Assembly: GCF_044904705.1 (NCBI RefSeq)
Contig: NZ_JADIKL010000006.1
Coordinates: forward strand, 166,412 to 230,411
From: Rhodanobacter_A agri
GTDB lineage: Bacteria > Pseudomonadota > Gammaproteobacteria > Xanthomonadales > Rhodanobacteraceae
Length of the DNA: 64,000 nt
Direction: 5' to 3'
Made by a program: the position numbers and the translations under genes. The notes under the pieces were generated by a model. That model was not told the origin of the DNA. It ran no database searches and was given only the letters and a program-made list of their open reading frames with translations. Positions 50,373-59,432 of the stretch are shown piece by piece. How positions within the stretch are numbered: the stretch's first letter is position 1; each line of letters opens with the position of its first letter.

Positions 50373-51044
50373 TCAGATCAGGCCGCGCGCGGCCATCGAC
50401 ACGGGTTTGCCGCTGCCGATCACCAGGTGGTCCAGCACGCGTACGCCGACCAGATGCAAGGCTTCGCGCAGTTCGCGGGTGATCGCGCGATCAGCCGCGC
50501 TGGGCTCGGCCATGCCACTGGGGTGGTTGTGGGCAAAAATCACCGCGCAGGCGTTGTGGGCAAGGCAGGCCCGCACCACCTCGCGGGGGTGCACGCTGGC
50601 GCCATCGACGGTGCCGCGGAACAGCTCCTCGAAGGCCAGTACGCGATGGCGGTTGTCCAGGTACAGGCAGCCGAACACCTCATAGGGCAGGTGGCGCAGC
50701 CGGGCGCTGAGGTAGTCGCCGCTGTCGCGCGGATTGCCCAGCGCCGGCTGTTCTCGCAGTTGCTCGGCGAGACAGCGTCGGGCCAGTTCCAGCGCGGCGG
50801 CGATGCGCGCGCGCTTGGCCGGCCCCAGGCCCACCGCGCGCACGGCCTGGTCAGGGCGGCCAAGCAGGGCGGCGAGGCTGCCCGCGCCAGTGAGCAACTC
50901 GCGGCCCAGCGCGATCGCGTCCTTGCCGCGCACCCCGCTGCCGAGCAGTACCGCCAGCAACTCCGCGTCGGACAGCGTGCTGCTGCCGCGGGCCAGCAGT
51001 TTCTCGCGGGGGCGTTCGCCTTCGGGCCAGTCGCGGATGCTCAT
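50373..51044 (-). CDS. radC: RadC-family JAMM-domain protein
   Basis: A 223-residue protein with an N-terminal helix-hairpin-helix-like region (about 35-95) and a C-terminal JAMM/MPN+ domain: the HNHPSGMAEPS metal motif and EELFRGTVDGASVHPREVV. Once called a DNA repair protein; present view is an uncertain role, with a putative zinc protease or deubiquitinase-like fold. It is divergent from coaBC and ends just past the small-RNA terminator. Confidence 0.95.
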   Translation of the reverse strand: MSIRDWPEGERPREKLLARGSSTLSDAELLAVLLGSGVRGKDAIALGRELLTGAGSLAALLGRPDQAVRAVGLGPAKRARIAAALELARRCLAEQLREQPALGNPRDSGDYLSARLRHLPYEVFGCLYLDNRHRVLAFEELFRGTVDGASVHPREVVRACLAHNACAVIFAHNHPSGMAEPSAADRAITRELREALHLVGVRVLDHLVIGSGKPVSMAARGLI

Positions 51045-51140
51045 GCGGTTAGTGTGCTGGCGCCGATGCGAAGCAGGCAGCAGTCGCGCGGCATGATTCC
51101 GGTAAGCTACCCGTCTGCCCGCACGTCAGGCCCTGCCTAC

Positions 51141-52346
51141 ATGAGTCTTGCCCAACGCCGCATCCTGCTGGGAGTGTCTGGCGGCATCGCCGCCTACAAG
51201 TCCTGCGAGCTGGTCCGCCGCCTGCGCGAGCAAGGCGCCGAGGTGCGCGTGGTGATGACGGCCGGCGCCGAACACTTCGTGGGCGCCGCCACCTTCCAGG
51301 CGCTGTCCGGTCAGCCAGTGCGCACGTCACTGTGGGACGAGAGCGCCGAAGCGGCGATGGGCCACATCGAGCTGGCACGCTGGGCCGAGCGCATCCTGAT
51401 CGCGCCGGCCAGTGCCGACATCATTGCGAAGCTGGCCCATGGCCATGCCGGCGACCTGCTCACCACGCTGTGCCTCGCCAGCGCCGCGCCGCTATCGGTG
51501 GCGCCGGCGATGAACCAGCAGATGTGGGCGCATCCGGCGGTGCAGGCGAACGTGGCTCTGTTGCGCCAGCGCGGCGTGCAGCTGCTCGGCCCGGCCGCGG
51601 GCGAACAGGCCTGCGGCGACGTGGGTTCCGGCCGCATGCTGGAGCCGCACGAGCTGCGCGATGCGCTGGCGGCCTCGTTTGGCAGCGGCGCGTTGGCCGG
51701 GCTGTCGGTGGTGGTCAGCGCCGGCCCGACATTCGAGGACATCGATCCAGTGCGCTTCATCGGCAACCGCAGCTCCGGCAAGATGGGTTTCGCGGTGGCG
51801 CAGGCCGCGACCGAAGCGGGCGCGCGGGTGACCCTGGTGGCCGGCCCGGTAAGCCTGGCCACCCCGCCCGGCGTCGCGCGTCGCATCGACGTGCGCAGCG
51901 CCGCGCAGATGCAGGCGGCGGTGCTGGATGCATCCGCGCAGGCGCAGATCTACATCGGCGCGGCCGCCGTGGGCGATTACCGGCCGGCCGAAGTCGCCGA
52001 GCGCAAGCTCAAGAAGCAGGCCGGCGCCGACCTGGTGCTGCAGCTGGCCGAGAATCCCGACATCCTCGGCAGCCTCGCGGCGCGTCCCGCGCATCCTTTC
52101 CTGGTGGGTTTCGCTGCGGAGACGCATGACGTGGCGCGGTATGCGCAGGACAAGCTGCAACGAAAAGGCCTGGACATGATCGCCGCGAACCGCGTCGGCG
52201 ACGGGCTGGGTTTCGAGACGGCCGACAACGCGCTGGACGTGTACTGGGCCGACGGCATGCTGGCGCTGGCGCGCGCCGGCAAGGCCGAGCTGGCGCGGCA
52301 GCTGGTCGCCTGCGTGGCCGAGCGCTATCGCGCGGTGCGCGGATGA
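51141..52346 (+). CDS. coaBC: Bifunctional phosphopantothenoylcysteine decarboxylase/phosphopantothenate-cysteine ligase
   Basis: A 401-residue enzyme of coenzyme A synthesis. The N-terminal CoaC flavoprotein half has LLGVSGGIAAYKSCELVR, active His in GHIELARWAERILIAPAS and VAPAMNQQMW. The C-terminal CoaB half has SAGPTFEDIDPVRFIGNRSSGKMG, IGAAAVGDYRPAEVAERKLKK and VGFAAET. Its stop overlaps dut in ATGA. radC-coaBC-dut order is conserved across gammaproteobacteria. Confidence 0.97.
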   Translation: MSLAQRRILLGVSGGIAAYKSCELVRRLREQGAEVRVVMTAGAEHFVGAATFQALSGQPVRTSLWDESAEAAMGHIELARWAERILIAPASADIIAKLAHGHAGDLLTTLCLASAAPLSVAPAMNQQMWAHPAVQANVALLRQRGVQLLGPAAGEQACGDVGSGRMLEPHELRDALAASFGSGALAGLSVVVSAGPTFEDIDPVRFIGNRSSGKMGFAVAQAATEAGARVTLVAGPVSLATPPGVARRIDVRSAAQMQAAVLDASAQAQIYIGAAAVGDYRPAEVAERKLKKQAGADLVLQLAENPDILGSLAARPAHPFLVGFAAETHDVARYAQDKLQRKGLDMIAANRVGDGLGFETADNALDVYWADGMLALARAGKAELARQLVACVAERYRAVRG

Positions 52347-52810
52347 GCGCGGCGATGCTGGATGTCGAACTGAAGATCCTCGACCCGCGTCTGGGCGACA
52401 GCATTCCGCTGCCGGAGCCGGCCACTACCGGCAGCGCCGGCATGGACCTGCGCGCCGCGCTCGATGCGCCGCTCACCCTGGCACCCGGCGACAGTGCCCT
52501 GGTGCCCAGCGGCATCGCCATCCACATCGGCGACCCGGGCTGGTGCGCGCTGATCGTGCCGCGCTCGGGCTTGGGTCACAAACAAGGCCTGGTGATGGGC
52601 AACCTGGTCGGCGTGATCGACGCCGATTACCAGGGGCCGTTGATGATTTCCTGCTGGAACCGCGGCCGCGAGCCGGTCACCATCGGTGTGGGCGACCGCA
52701 TCGCGCAGCTGCTGCTGGTGCCGGTGGCGCAGGCGCGGTTGAACATCGTGGCCGAGTTCGCGCCCAGCGCGCGCGGCGGCGGCGGTTTCGGTTCGACGGG
52801 CATCAAGTGA
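52343..52810 (+). CDS. dut: Deoxyuridine 5'-triphosphate nucleotidohydrolase
   Basis: A 155-residue trimeric dUTPase. All five motifs are visible: GSAGMDLRA, VPRSGLGHKQG, GVIDADYQGP, RIAQLLLVP and the C-terminal GGGGFGSTG. It removes dUTP and supplies dUMP. Coupled to coaBC by a 4-bp overlap. The frame is followed after 55 bp by the phosphomannomutase fusion gene. Confidence 0.98.
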   Translation: MSAAMLDVELKILDPRLGDSIPLPEPATTGSAGMDLRAALDAPLTLAPGDSALVPSGIAIHIGDPGWCALIVPRSGLGHKQGLVMGNLVGVIDADYQGPLMISCWNRGREPVTIGVGDRIAQLLLVPVAQARLNIVAEFAPSARGGGGFGSTGIK

Positions 52811-52865
52811 TCTGGCGCGGCGTCGGGCCGGATGGGGCGGACACCTGCGGGGGCAGGGGGTGGCG

Positions 52866-55229
52866 ATGAGTGACACAAATGGATTGCGTGGTCGCACGCA
52901 GTTGGACTGGCGACGGCTGTGGCCGCTGGCCATGGGTACGTTGTTGCTGCTGCTTGGCGGGTTCTGCGCCTGGCAGACCTGGCTGATCGCCGACGAGGGC
53001 AGTGCGGCGGACCGCGTGCGACAGGCGCGCGACGAAGTCGTGCAGCAGCTGGCGCAAACGGTCGCCACGCAACGCGCCGCGGTGGTGAAGGCGGTGGCGG
53101 GGTTGGATCCGTCCATGCTGCAGGGCGACCACGCCCAGCTGTTGGCGGTGCTCCACGCACGGCTGCCGCAGGCGTTGCAGCTGGATGTCTACAGCGGCAG
53201 CCTCGACGAGGTGCTGCACGCCAATTTCCGCGAGTTCGGCTATGCCAAGGCCGCGCAGCTGATGGCCGCGCAAACCGACGATGGCCTGCCGCCGGTGCAA
53301 AGCGTGTCGCACAGCGTGGGCAATCGCCGGCTGAGCCTGGTGCTGCCGCTGGGTTCGACACCGCAGGCGCGGGCCTGGCTATGGGTAGAGTTGCCGTTCG
53401 CGCCGGTGCAACAAGTGTTCGACGCGGCGTCGCCCGCAGGCGGCCGCCTGGATCTCCGCCAGGGTGACGCCAGCGCCGACATGCGCATTCTTTCGCACGG
53501 CAGCGTCGGCGCCGATGCGGAGTCCACCGCCAAGGCGGTGCCGGGCAGCGCATTCAGCGTGGCCGTGGCCCTGCCCGAGGCTTTCATCGTGTTGCCGCGC
53601 TCGTGGCTGTTGGCGGGGTTGCTGGCCCTGGTCGGCATCGGCGCGGGGCTGTACCTGCTGTGGTGGCGCTTGCGGTACCGCGAAGTGCCGCTGGCCGAGC
53701 AGGATATCGATATCGAGGAGTTCAAGTTGTCCCAGGAAGCTGCCCGCAAATCCGCACCGCCCGAGCCGGTGCTCGCCAAGCTCGCGTCCGCGCCGGTCGC
53801 CGCACCTGCACCTGCACCCGCGCCCGCGGCGAAGGCCGTAGCGGATGTCGCGGTCGATCCGACGATCTTCCGTGCCTATGACATCCGCGGCGTGGTGGGT
53901 ATGACACTGACGGCCGGCGTGGCGCGCTTGCTGGGCCAGTCCATCGGCACGCTGATGCGCGAGCAGGCTCTCACCGAGATCGTGGTGGGCCGCGACGGCC
54001 GCCTGTCCGGCCCGGAGCTGGCCGGCGCGCTGGCCGATGGCCTGCGTGCCGCAGGCATCGACGTGATCGATCTCGGCGCGGTGCCCACGCCGGTGGTGTA
54101 TTTCGCCGCGTACCACTTCAACACCGGTTGCGGCGTGGCGGTCACCGGCAGCCACAACCCGCCCGACTACAACGGCTTCAAGATCGTGATCGGCGGCCAG
54201 ACGCTGTCCGAAGGTTCGATCCAGGATCTGTACCAGCGCATCGCCCGCAACGCGCTGGAGCAGGGCGGCGAAGGCAGCCTGCGCCAGGTCGACGTGCTAC
54301 CGGACTATCTGGAGCGCATCGTCTCCGACGTGCAGGCCGAGCGCCGGCTCAAGGTGGTGGTGGACTGCGGCAATGGCATTCCGGGCGCGGTGGCGCCGCA
54401 GGTGCTCTCCGGCATCGGTTGCGACGTGGTGCCGCTGTACTGCGACGTGGACGGCACGTTCCCGAACCATCATCCCGATCCCTCCGACCCGCACAATCTC
54501 GAGGACCTGATTCTCGCGGTGAGGCAGACGGGTGCCGACCTCGGCGTGGCCTTCGACGGTGACGGCGACCGCCTCGGCGTGGTGACCAAGGCCGGCGAGA
54601 TCATCTTCCCGGACCGCCTGCTGATGCTGTTCGCGCGCGACGTGCTGGCGCGCCAGCCGGGCGCCACCATCATCTACGATGTGAAGTGCACCGGCCACCT
54701 CAAGGGCCAGATCCTCGAGGCCGGCGGCAGCCCGCTGATGTGGCGCACCGGCCATTCGCTGATCAAGGGCAAGATGCGCGAGACCGGCGCGGAGCTGGCC
54801 GGCGAGATGAGTGGCCATTTCTTCTTCAAGGAGCGCTGGTACGGCTTCGACGACGGCATCTATGCCGGCGCGCGGCTGATGGAGATCCTCGCCGGCGACC
54901 TGGAAGAGCGCACGCCGGAGGAGATCTTCGCCACCCTGCCTGCGGGCGTCTCTACGCCGGAGCTGAAGATCGAGCTGGCCGAGGGCGAGCATTACCGTTT
55001 CATGGAGCGTTTCCGCGCCAAGGCGAGCTTCGGCGACGCCACCCTGATCACCATCGATGGCGTGCGTGCCGACTGGCCGGACGGCTGGGGCCTGGTGCGC
55101 GCGTCGAACACCACGCCGGTGCTGGTGCTGCGTTTCGATGCGGACGATCCGGTGGCGCTCAAGCGCATCCAGCAGGCGTTCCGCGAGCAGCTGCTTGCCG
55201 TCGACCCGGCGTTGAAACTGCCGTTCTGA
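52866..55229 (+). CDS. algC: Phosphomannomutase/phosphoglucomutase with N-terminal membrane-anchored domain
   Basis: A 787-residue protein. The N-terminal 280 residues contain two membrane helices (about 17-38 and 246-268) flanking a region of about 200 residues that should lie in the periplasm. A PAPAPAP linker follows, then the catalytic AlgC/XanA-type mutase: YDIRGVVGMTL, phosphoserine Ser429 in VTGSHNPPDYNG, the metal loop DGDGDRLG, EMSGHFFF and RASNTTPVLVLRF. It makes mannose 1-phosphate and glucose 1-phosphate for surface polysaccharides. The ATG at 52866 is chosen for its GGGGGCAGGGGG ribosome site. Similar long forms exist in other xanthomonads; the role of the front part is unknown. 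Confidence 0.93.
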   Translation: MSDTNGLRGRTQLDWRRLWPLAMGTLLLLLGGFCAWQTWLIADEGSAADRVRQARDEVVQQLAQTVATQRAAVVKAVAGLDPSMLQGDHAQLLAVLHARLPQALQLDVYSGSLDEVLHANFREFGYAKAAQLMAAQTDDGLPPVQSVSHSVGNRRLSLVLPLGSTPQARAWLWVELPFAPVQQVFDAASPAGGRLDLRQGDASADMRILSHGSVGADAESTAKAVPGSAFSVAVALPEAFIVLPRSWLLAGLLALVGIGAGLYLLWWRLRYREVPLAEQDIDIEEFKLSQEAARKSAPPEPVLAKLASAPVAAPAPAPAPAAKAVADVAVDPTIFRAYDIRGVVGMTLTAGVARLLGQSIGTLMREQALTEIVVGRDGRLSGPELAGALADGLRAAGIDVIDLGAVPTPVVYFAAYHFNTGCGVAVTGSHNPPDYNGFKIVIGGQTLSEGSIQDLYQRIARNALEQGGEGSLRQVDVLPDYLERIVSDVQAERRLKVVVDCGNGIPGAVAPQVLSGIGCDVVPLYCDVDGTFPNHHPDPSDPHNLEDLILAVRQTGADLGVAFDGDGDRLGVVTKAGEIIFPDRLLMLFARDVLARQPGATIIYDVKCTGHLKGQILEAGGSPLMWRTGHSLIKGKMRETGAELAGEMSGHFFFKERWYGFDDGIYAGARLMEILAGDLEERTPEEIFATLPAGVSTPELKIELAEGEHYRFMERFRAKASFGDATLITIDGVRADWPDGWGLVRASNTTPVLVLRFDADDPVALKRIQQAFREQLLAVDPALKLPF

Positions 55230-55235
55230 GGCGAT

Positions 55236-55268
55236 CTCGAACCACCGTCAGCATGACGGTGGTTCGAG
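55236..55268 (+). terminator. Perfect 15-bp hairpin after the phosphomannomutase gene
   Basis: CTCGAACCACCGTCA (55236-55250) and TGACGGTGGTTCGAG (55254-55268) are perfect inverted repeats with a 3-nt loop, starting 6 bp after the stop. No U-tract follows. It separates the gene from the convergent DUF4124 gene. Confidence 0.5.
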
Positions 55269-55362
55269 TCAGTCTGTCCGGACTCGCCCGTTTCCACCCC
55301 CAAGCACGTCCATGCCTGAGGGTGCGCAGCAGGTTCCTGTGTGCCGGGTATCCGGGCGGACT

Positions 55363-56007
55363 TCAGGGCTGATTCTGTGCGGCCTGCAGGGCGCGATAGT
55401 GCGCCAGCTGTTGCACCTGAGCTTGCGTGGCTTGCTCGCGCTGCGCCAGCTGGCGTTGCAGCACCGCCTGCAACTCGCTCACCACGCCGCGTTGCTTGGC
55501 GATGCCGTCCTGCAGGAACTTCGGCAGCGGTTGCTTGTTGTGCTCGAATTCGGCGCCGCGGCCCAGCAACTCGGTCAGTGCCTGCTCCTGGCTGCGCAGG
55601 TTGAGCTTGCTGGTGTGGATCTGCTGGTCCATGTTCGCCAGCGTTTGTTGCAGCGCGGCCTTGTACGCGGCTTCGTCGGGGTAGGTGGACAGCATCTGCT
55701 CGTCGGCACGGGCCCGATCCTGGGCGGCGCGCTGGGCGGCGGCCTGCAGGGCGGCCTGTTTCTGCGCGGCGGCACGCTCCTCCGAGCTTAGCTGGCGCTG
55801 CACGTGCGACACCACCAGGCCTTGGTCGTTGACCACGTCGTAGCCGTATTTGAGCGCATCCGGGCTGAGGCTGTCGCTGAAATGCAGCTGGCCCTTGCCG
55901 TCCACCCACTTGTAGCGTACCCCGTTGCTACTCGCGGCCTGCATGGCGCAGAGCGGCGCAGCGGCGAGCAGCGCGGCGATGATCAGGATGGACAGTGATT
56001 TACGCAT
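55363..56007 (-). CDS. DUF4124-domain exported protein
   Basis: A 214-residue protein with a signal peptide (ILIIAALLAAAPLCAMQA), then a DUF4124 domain near the mature N-terminus (YKWVDGKGQLHFSDSLSPDA), followed by a long Gln/Ala-rich coiled-coil helix to the end. The family is a common gammaproteobacterial envelope protein of unknown function. GAGGGGG precedes the ATG. Confidence 0.8.
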   Translation of the reverse strand: MRKSLSILIIAALLAAAPLCAMQAASSNGVRYKWVDGKGQLHFSDSLSPDALKYGYDVVNDQGLVVSHVQRQLSSEERAAAQKQAALQAAAQRAAQDRARADEQMLSTYPDEAAYKAALQQTLANMDQQIHTSKLNLRSQEQALTELLGRGAEFEHNKQPLPKFLQDGIAKQRGVVSELQAVLQRQLAQREQATQAQVQQLAHYRALQAAQNQP

Positions 56008-56092
56008 GGGTACCCCCTCGGCCGAAGTATAGACGCGGCGGCGGCCTGCAAGCCTGCGACGGGCGATTCGCCGCCGCGGGCTGTGACCGGGT

Positions 56093-56740
56093 TCAGTGGT
56101 TCACACCATAACGTTCGCGGTAGGCGAGCAGGCGCGCGTGTTCGGCCGCCAGTTCCGGGCGCTCGCCCGCATAGGCCAGCACGTCGGCGAGGCTGGTGAT
56201 CGCGATCACCGGGATACCGTAATCGCGCGCCACTTCCTGCGCGGCGGACAGTTCGCCCTGGCCGCGTTCCTGCCGGTCCAGCGCGATCAGCACGCCAGCC
56301 GGTTCGGCACCGTGGGCACGGATCAGCGCGAGCGACTCGCGCACCGCGGTGCCGGCGGTCATCACGTCGTCCACGATCAGCACGCGGCCCTTCAGTGGCG
56401 CACCGACCAGCACGCCACCCTCACCGTGGTCCTTGGCCTCTTTGCGGTTGTAGGCCCAGGGCAGGTCGCGGCCCTGCTGGTCGGCCAGCGCGATCGCGGT
56501 AGCCGCGGCCAGCGCGATGCCCTTGTAGGCGGGGCCGAACAGCATGTCCACGCCGATTCCGGCGTTCACTACCGCGGCGGCGTAGGCGCGGCCCAGCCGG
56601 CCCAGCGCGGCACCGGAATCGATGCGCCCCATATTGAAGAAATACGGGCTTTGCCGCCCGGACTTCAGCGTGAATTCGCCGAAGCGCAGCACGTCGCGCT
56701 GCAAGGTGAGTTCGATGAAGTCGCGCTGGTAGTCGTGCAT
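56093..56740 (-). CDS. pyrE: Orotate phosphoribosyltransferase
   Basis: A 215-residue type I phosphoribosyltransferase for UMP synthesis. LKSGRQSPYFFNMG (substrate loop), the mobile loop KEAKDHGEGG and the PRPP loop VLIVDDVMTAGTA are all present. The start MHDYQRDFIELTLQ is chosen by homology; an ATG ten codons upstream lies inside the previous gene. It follows the GNAT gene with an 11-bp gap. Confidence 0.97.
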   Translation of the reverse strand: MHDYQRDFIELTLQRDVLRFGEFTLKSGRQSPYFFNMGRIDSGAALGRLGRAYAAAVVNAGIGVDMLFGPAYKGIALAAATAIALADQQGRDLPWAYNRKEAKDHGEGGVLVGAPLKGRVLIVDDVMTAGTAVRESLALIRAHGAEPAGVLIALDRQERGQGELSAAQEVARDYGIPVIAITSLADVLAYAGERPELAAEHARLLAYRERYGVNH

Positions 56741-56751
56741 GGGCACTCTCG

Positions 56752-57246
56752 TCAGGGAAGGGCACGCCACAGCAGGTGCTGTGGCCCGGAGCGGCCGCCA
56801 TGGTACAGCTCGTCGCTGTCGATGAAGCCGTGTCGAAGGTACAGCGCCAGCGCGGCGGTATTGGCGCAGTTCACCGTGAGCAGCATGCGGCGCGCCTGCG
56901 GGTGGCGCTGTGCAAGGTCGGCCAACAGTGCTTCCATCGCGATCGCGCCGAGTCCGCGCCCCTGCCAGCGGGCATCGAGCTGGAACGAGCGCAGGCCCAG
57001 TGCATCGGCATCGGCGTCGCGGCCGGTAAGGCTGCGCGCGCTGCGTTCGATGCGGTAGTAGCCGATCACGGCGTCGCCGAGCAGGATCGCCATCGGCTCG
57101 CTGTCAGGACACTGCTCGGCATCGGGCAGGGTGCGCGCAGGCGGGCTCACGAAGCCGTCCTGCTCCGGTTGCACGTGCAGGCCCAGCACGGCGTCGCGCA
57201 GGACGGGCGTAACCGGGCAGACGCGGATGGAGGGTGGTGCAGTCAT
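56752..57246 (-). CDS. GNAT-family N-acetyltransferase
   Basis: A 164-residue GNAT protein: the acetyl-CoA loop is LDARWQGRGLGAIAMEALLAD, with LTVNCANTAALALYLRHGF near the end. Substrate unknown. It lies between the divergent xth gene and pyrE and is probably cotranscribed with pyrE. Only 36 bp separate its ATG from that of xth. Confidence 0.85.
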   Translation of the reverse strand: MTAPPSIRVCPVTPVLRDAVLGLHVQPEQDGFVSPPARTLPDAEQCPDSEPMAILLGDAVIGYYRIERSARSLTGRDADADALGLRSFQLDARWQGRGLGAIAMEALLADLAQRHPQARRMLLTVNCANTAALALYLRHGFIDSDELYHGGRSGPQHLLWRALP

Positions 57247-57252
57247 GGTTGC

Positions 57253-57258
57253 TATGAT
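57253..57258 (+). promoter_or_regulatory. -10 box of xth
   Basis: TATGAT, 24 bp before the xth ATG, lies in a 36-bp gap shared with the divergent GNAT gene. The -35 would fall inside the GNAT start region. CGGGAG is the likely ribosome site. Confidence 0.4.
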
Positions 57259-57282
57259 GCCGTTTCACACCGGGAGTCGCGC

Positions 57283-58050
57283 ATGCGCATCATCAGCTTG
57301 AACGCCAACGGCATCCGCTCGGCCGCGACCAAGGGCGTGTTCGAGTGGCTGCGGCAGCAGCGGGCCGACGTGGTCTGCCTGCAGGAGACCAAGGCGCAGG
57401 AGGATCAGCTCACCGACCCGATGTTCCGTCCCGACGGCCACCATTGCTTCTACCGCGACGCCAGCACCAAGAAAGGCTACTCGGGCGTGGCGATCTACGC
57501 GAAACGCGAGCCGGACGAAGTGCGCACCGCGCTGGGTTGGGACGAATTCGACAACGAAGGCCGCTATGTCGAGGCGCGTTTCGGCAAGTTGAGCGTGGTG
57601 TCCTTTTATGTGCCGTCCGGTACCTCGGGCGAGGAGCGCCAGCAGTTCAAGTTCAAGGCGATGGACTGGCTCGCGCCCATCCTCGGCGAATGGCTGAAGA
57701 GCGGCCGCGACTACGTGCTGTGTGGCGACTGGAACATCGTGCGCAGCGAGAAGGACATCAAGAACTGGAAATCCAACCAGAAGAACTCCGGCTGCTTGCC
57801 GGAGGAGCGCACCTGGCTCAACGGCCTGGTCGAGCGCGGCTGGGTGGACAGCTACCGCACCTTGCACCCCGAGGGCGAGGACTACACCTGGTGGTCGAAC
57901 CGGGGCCGTGCCCGCGAGAACGACGTGGGCTGGCGCATCGACTACCAGTTTGTCACGCCCGGACTGGGGAAGCGGTTGAAGCGTTGCGCGATCTATCGCG
58001 ACGAGCGTTTCTCGGATCACGCGCCGTACACCGTCGACTATGCCGACTGA
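57283..58050 (+). CDS. xth: Exodeoxyribonuclease III
   Basis: A 255-residue AP endonuclease/3'-exonuclease of base excision repair. Catalytic motifs: SLNANGIRSA, CLQETKAQ (metal Glu), YSGVAIYAK, CGDWNIV (Asp/Asn), WRIDYQF and SDHAPYTVDY (His). Its stop region overlaps the start of the ampG-like gene by 11 bp. Confidence 0.95.
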   Translation: MRIISLNANGIRSAATKGVFEWLRQQRADVVCLQETKAQEDQLTDPMFRPDGHHCFYRDASTKKGYSGVAIYAKREPDEVRTALGWDEFDNEGRYVEARFGKLSVVSFYVPSGTSGEERQQFKFKAMDWLAPILGEWLKSGRDYVLCGDWNIVRSEKDIKNWKSNQKNSGCLPEERTWLNGLVERGWVDSYRTLHPEGEDYTWWSNRGRARENDVGWRIDYQFVTPGLGKRLKRCAIYRDERFSDHAPYTVDYAD

Positions 58051-59293
58051 GGGCGCGGCCGCCGTATCGGGACGCAACTGGCGCATCCTCAGCGTTGGCC
58101 TGCTGGGCTTCGCCTCCGGCTTGCCGCTGGCCTTGACCAACCCGACCCTGCAGGCGTGGTTCACCACTGCTGGCCTCAGTCTCAAGGACATCGGCTGGGT
58201 CACGCTGACCGGCACGGCCTACGTGTTCAAGTTCCTTTGGGCGCCGCTGCTTGACCGTTTCCAGCTGCGTTGGCTGGGACGTCGCCGCGGATGGATCGCT
58301 CTGATGCAGGCGGTCTGCGGTTGTGCCCTGATCGCCATGAGTTTTCACACGCCGCAAAAGGCGGCGGCCATGCTGGTGCTCCTTGCCGTGCTGGTGGCGT
58401 TCTCGTCCGCAACCCAGGACATCGCCTACGATGCGCATCGCACCGATCTGTTGCGGCCGGAGGAGCGTGGCTGGGGCATCGCCTTCATGCAGGGCGGCTA
58501 TCGTGCGGCCATGTTGGTATCCGGTGCACTGGCGCTGATCCTGGCCGGTCACTTGGGCTGGGCCTGGGTGTATCGACTGATGGGTGCACTGATGCTCGCG
58601 GCGATCCTGGTCACCGCGACCTCACCGGAGGCGCCGGACGAGCAGCCCACGCGCAGCTTCGCAGAGGCAGTGGTGCAACCGTTCGTGGATTTCTTTCAAC
58701 GCTATGGCGTGCTGGCACTGGCCTGGCTGGCGCTGATGGTGCTGTACAAGCTGTGCGATGCGTTCGCGTTGTCGCTGTCCACCACCTTTCTGCTGCGCGT
58801 GCCGCAGTTCTCGCTGATCCAGCTGGGTGCGATCAACAAGGTCCTCGGCCTTGCCGCTGGTCTGCTTGGCGCACTGGCCGGTGGCTGGGTGGTGACGCGG
58901 ATACGGCTGTTTCCTGCGCTGCTGTTGCTGGGTGTGCTGCAGGCGCTGGTGAACCTTGGCTATATCTGGCTGGTGCACAGTGGCCCCAATCTGCTGGCGC
59001 TAGCCGTCGTGGTGGGTGCGGAGAACTTTTTCAGCGGCTTGGGCAGTACCGCCTTTGTGGTGCTCGTGACTGCGCTGTGCAATGTGCGCTATTCGGCCAC
59101 CCAGTACGCACTGCTGTCCTCGCTGTCGGCGGTGGGGCGGGTGTTCCTGGGTCCGCTGGCGGCGTGGCTGGTGCCGCAGGTGGGCTGGTCGAACTTCTTC
59201 GTGATCACCGCCTTGTCGGCCCTGCCCGGCCTGCTGCTGATACTCGCGATGCGCCGTGCGATTGATCGTGTGGAGCTGGCGCGACCGCACTGA
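58040..59293 (+). CDS. ampG: AmpG-like muropeptide permease (MFS transporter)
   Basis: A 417-residue major facilitator with twelve predicted helices. The N-terminal GFASGLPLALTNPTLQAWF, TYVFKFLWAPLLDR motif with acidic DR and QDIAYDAHRTDLL are the AmpG signature. It imports anhydro-muropeptides (GlcNAc-anhydroMurNAc peptides) from the periplasm for recycling, which fits the nearby anmK. The ATG lies inside the last codons of xth, so it is coupled. Confidence 0.9.
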   Translation: MPTEGAAAVSGRNWRILSVGLLGFASGLPLALTNPTLQAWFTTAGLSLKDIGWVTLTGTAYVFKFLWAPLLDRFQLRWLGRRRGWIALMQAVCGCALIAMSFHTPQKAAAMLVLLAVLVAFSSATQDIAYDAHRTDLLRPEERGWGIAFMQGGYRAAMLVSGALALILAGHLGWAWVYRLMGALMLAAILVTATSPEAPDEQPTRSFAEAVVQPFVDFFQRYGVLALAWLALMVLYKLCDAFALSLSTTFLLRVPQFSLIQLGAINKVLGLAAGLLGALAGGWVVTRIRLFPALLLLGVLQALVNLGYIWLVHSGPNLLALAVVVGAENFFSGLGSTAFVVLVTALCNVRYSATQYALLSSLSAVGRVFLGPLAAWLVPQVGWSNFFVITALSALPGLLLILAMRRAIDRVELARPH

Positions 59294-59432
59294 GAGCGCG
59301 CTAGCTCTGCGCACGGGATCACGTTACGGCTGCGGCATAGGCCACGGATTGGCAAGGCACGGCTTGCCCGGCATTCCCGGGCCGGCGATGATCATGGCGC
59401 AGGGGGGTACGCCGCGCGCAAGGAGCCGACGA

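Noticed and set aside
50096..50482. A 128-codon frame in the argS-radC gap.
   Set aside because: It runs through a strong terminator and into antisense of radC, lacks a ribosome site and has low-complexity composition.
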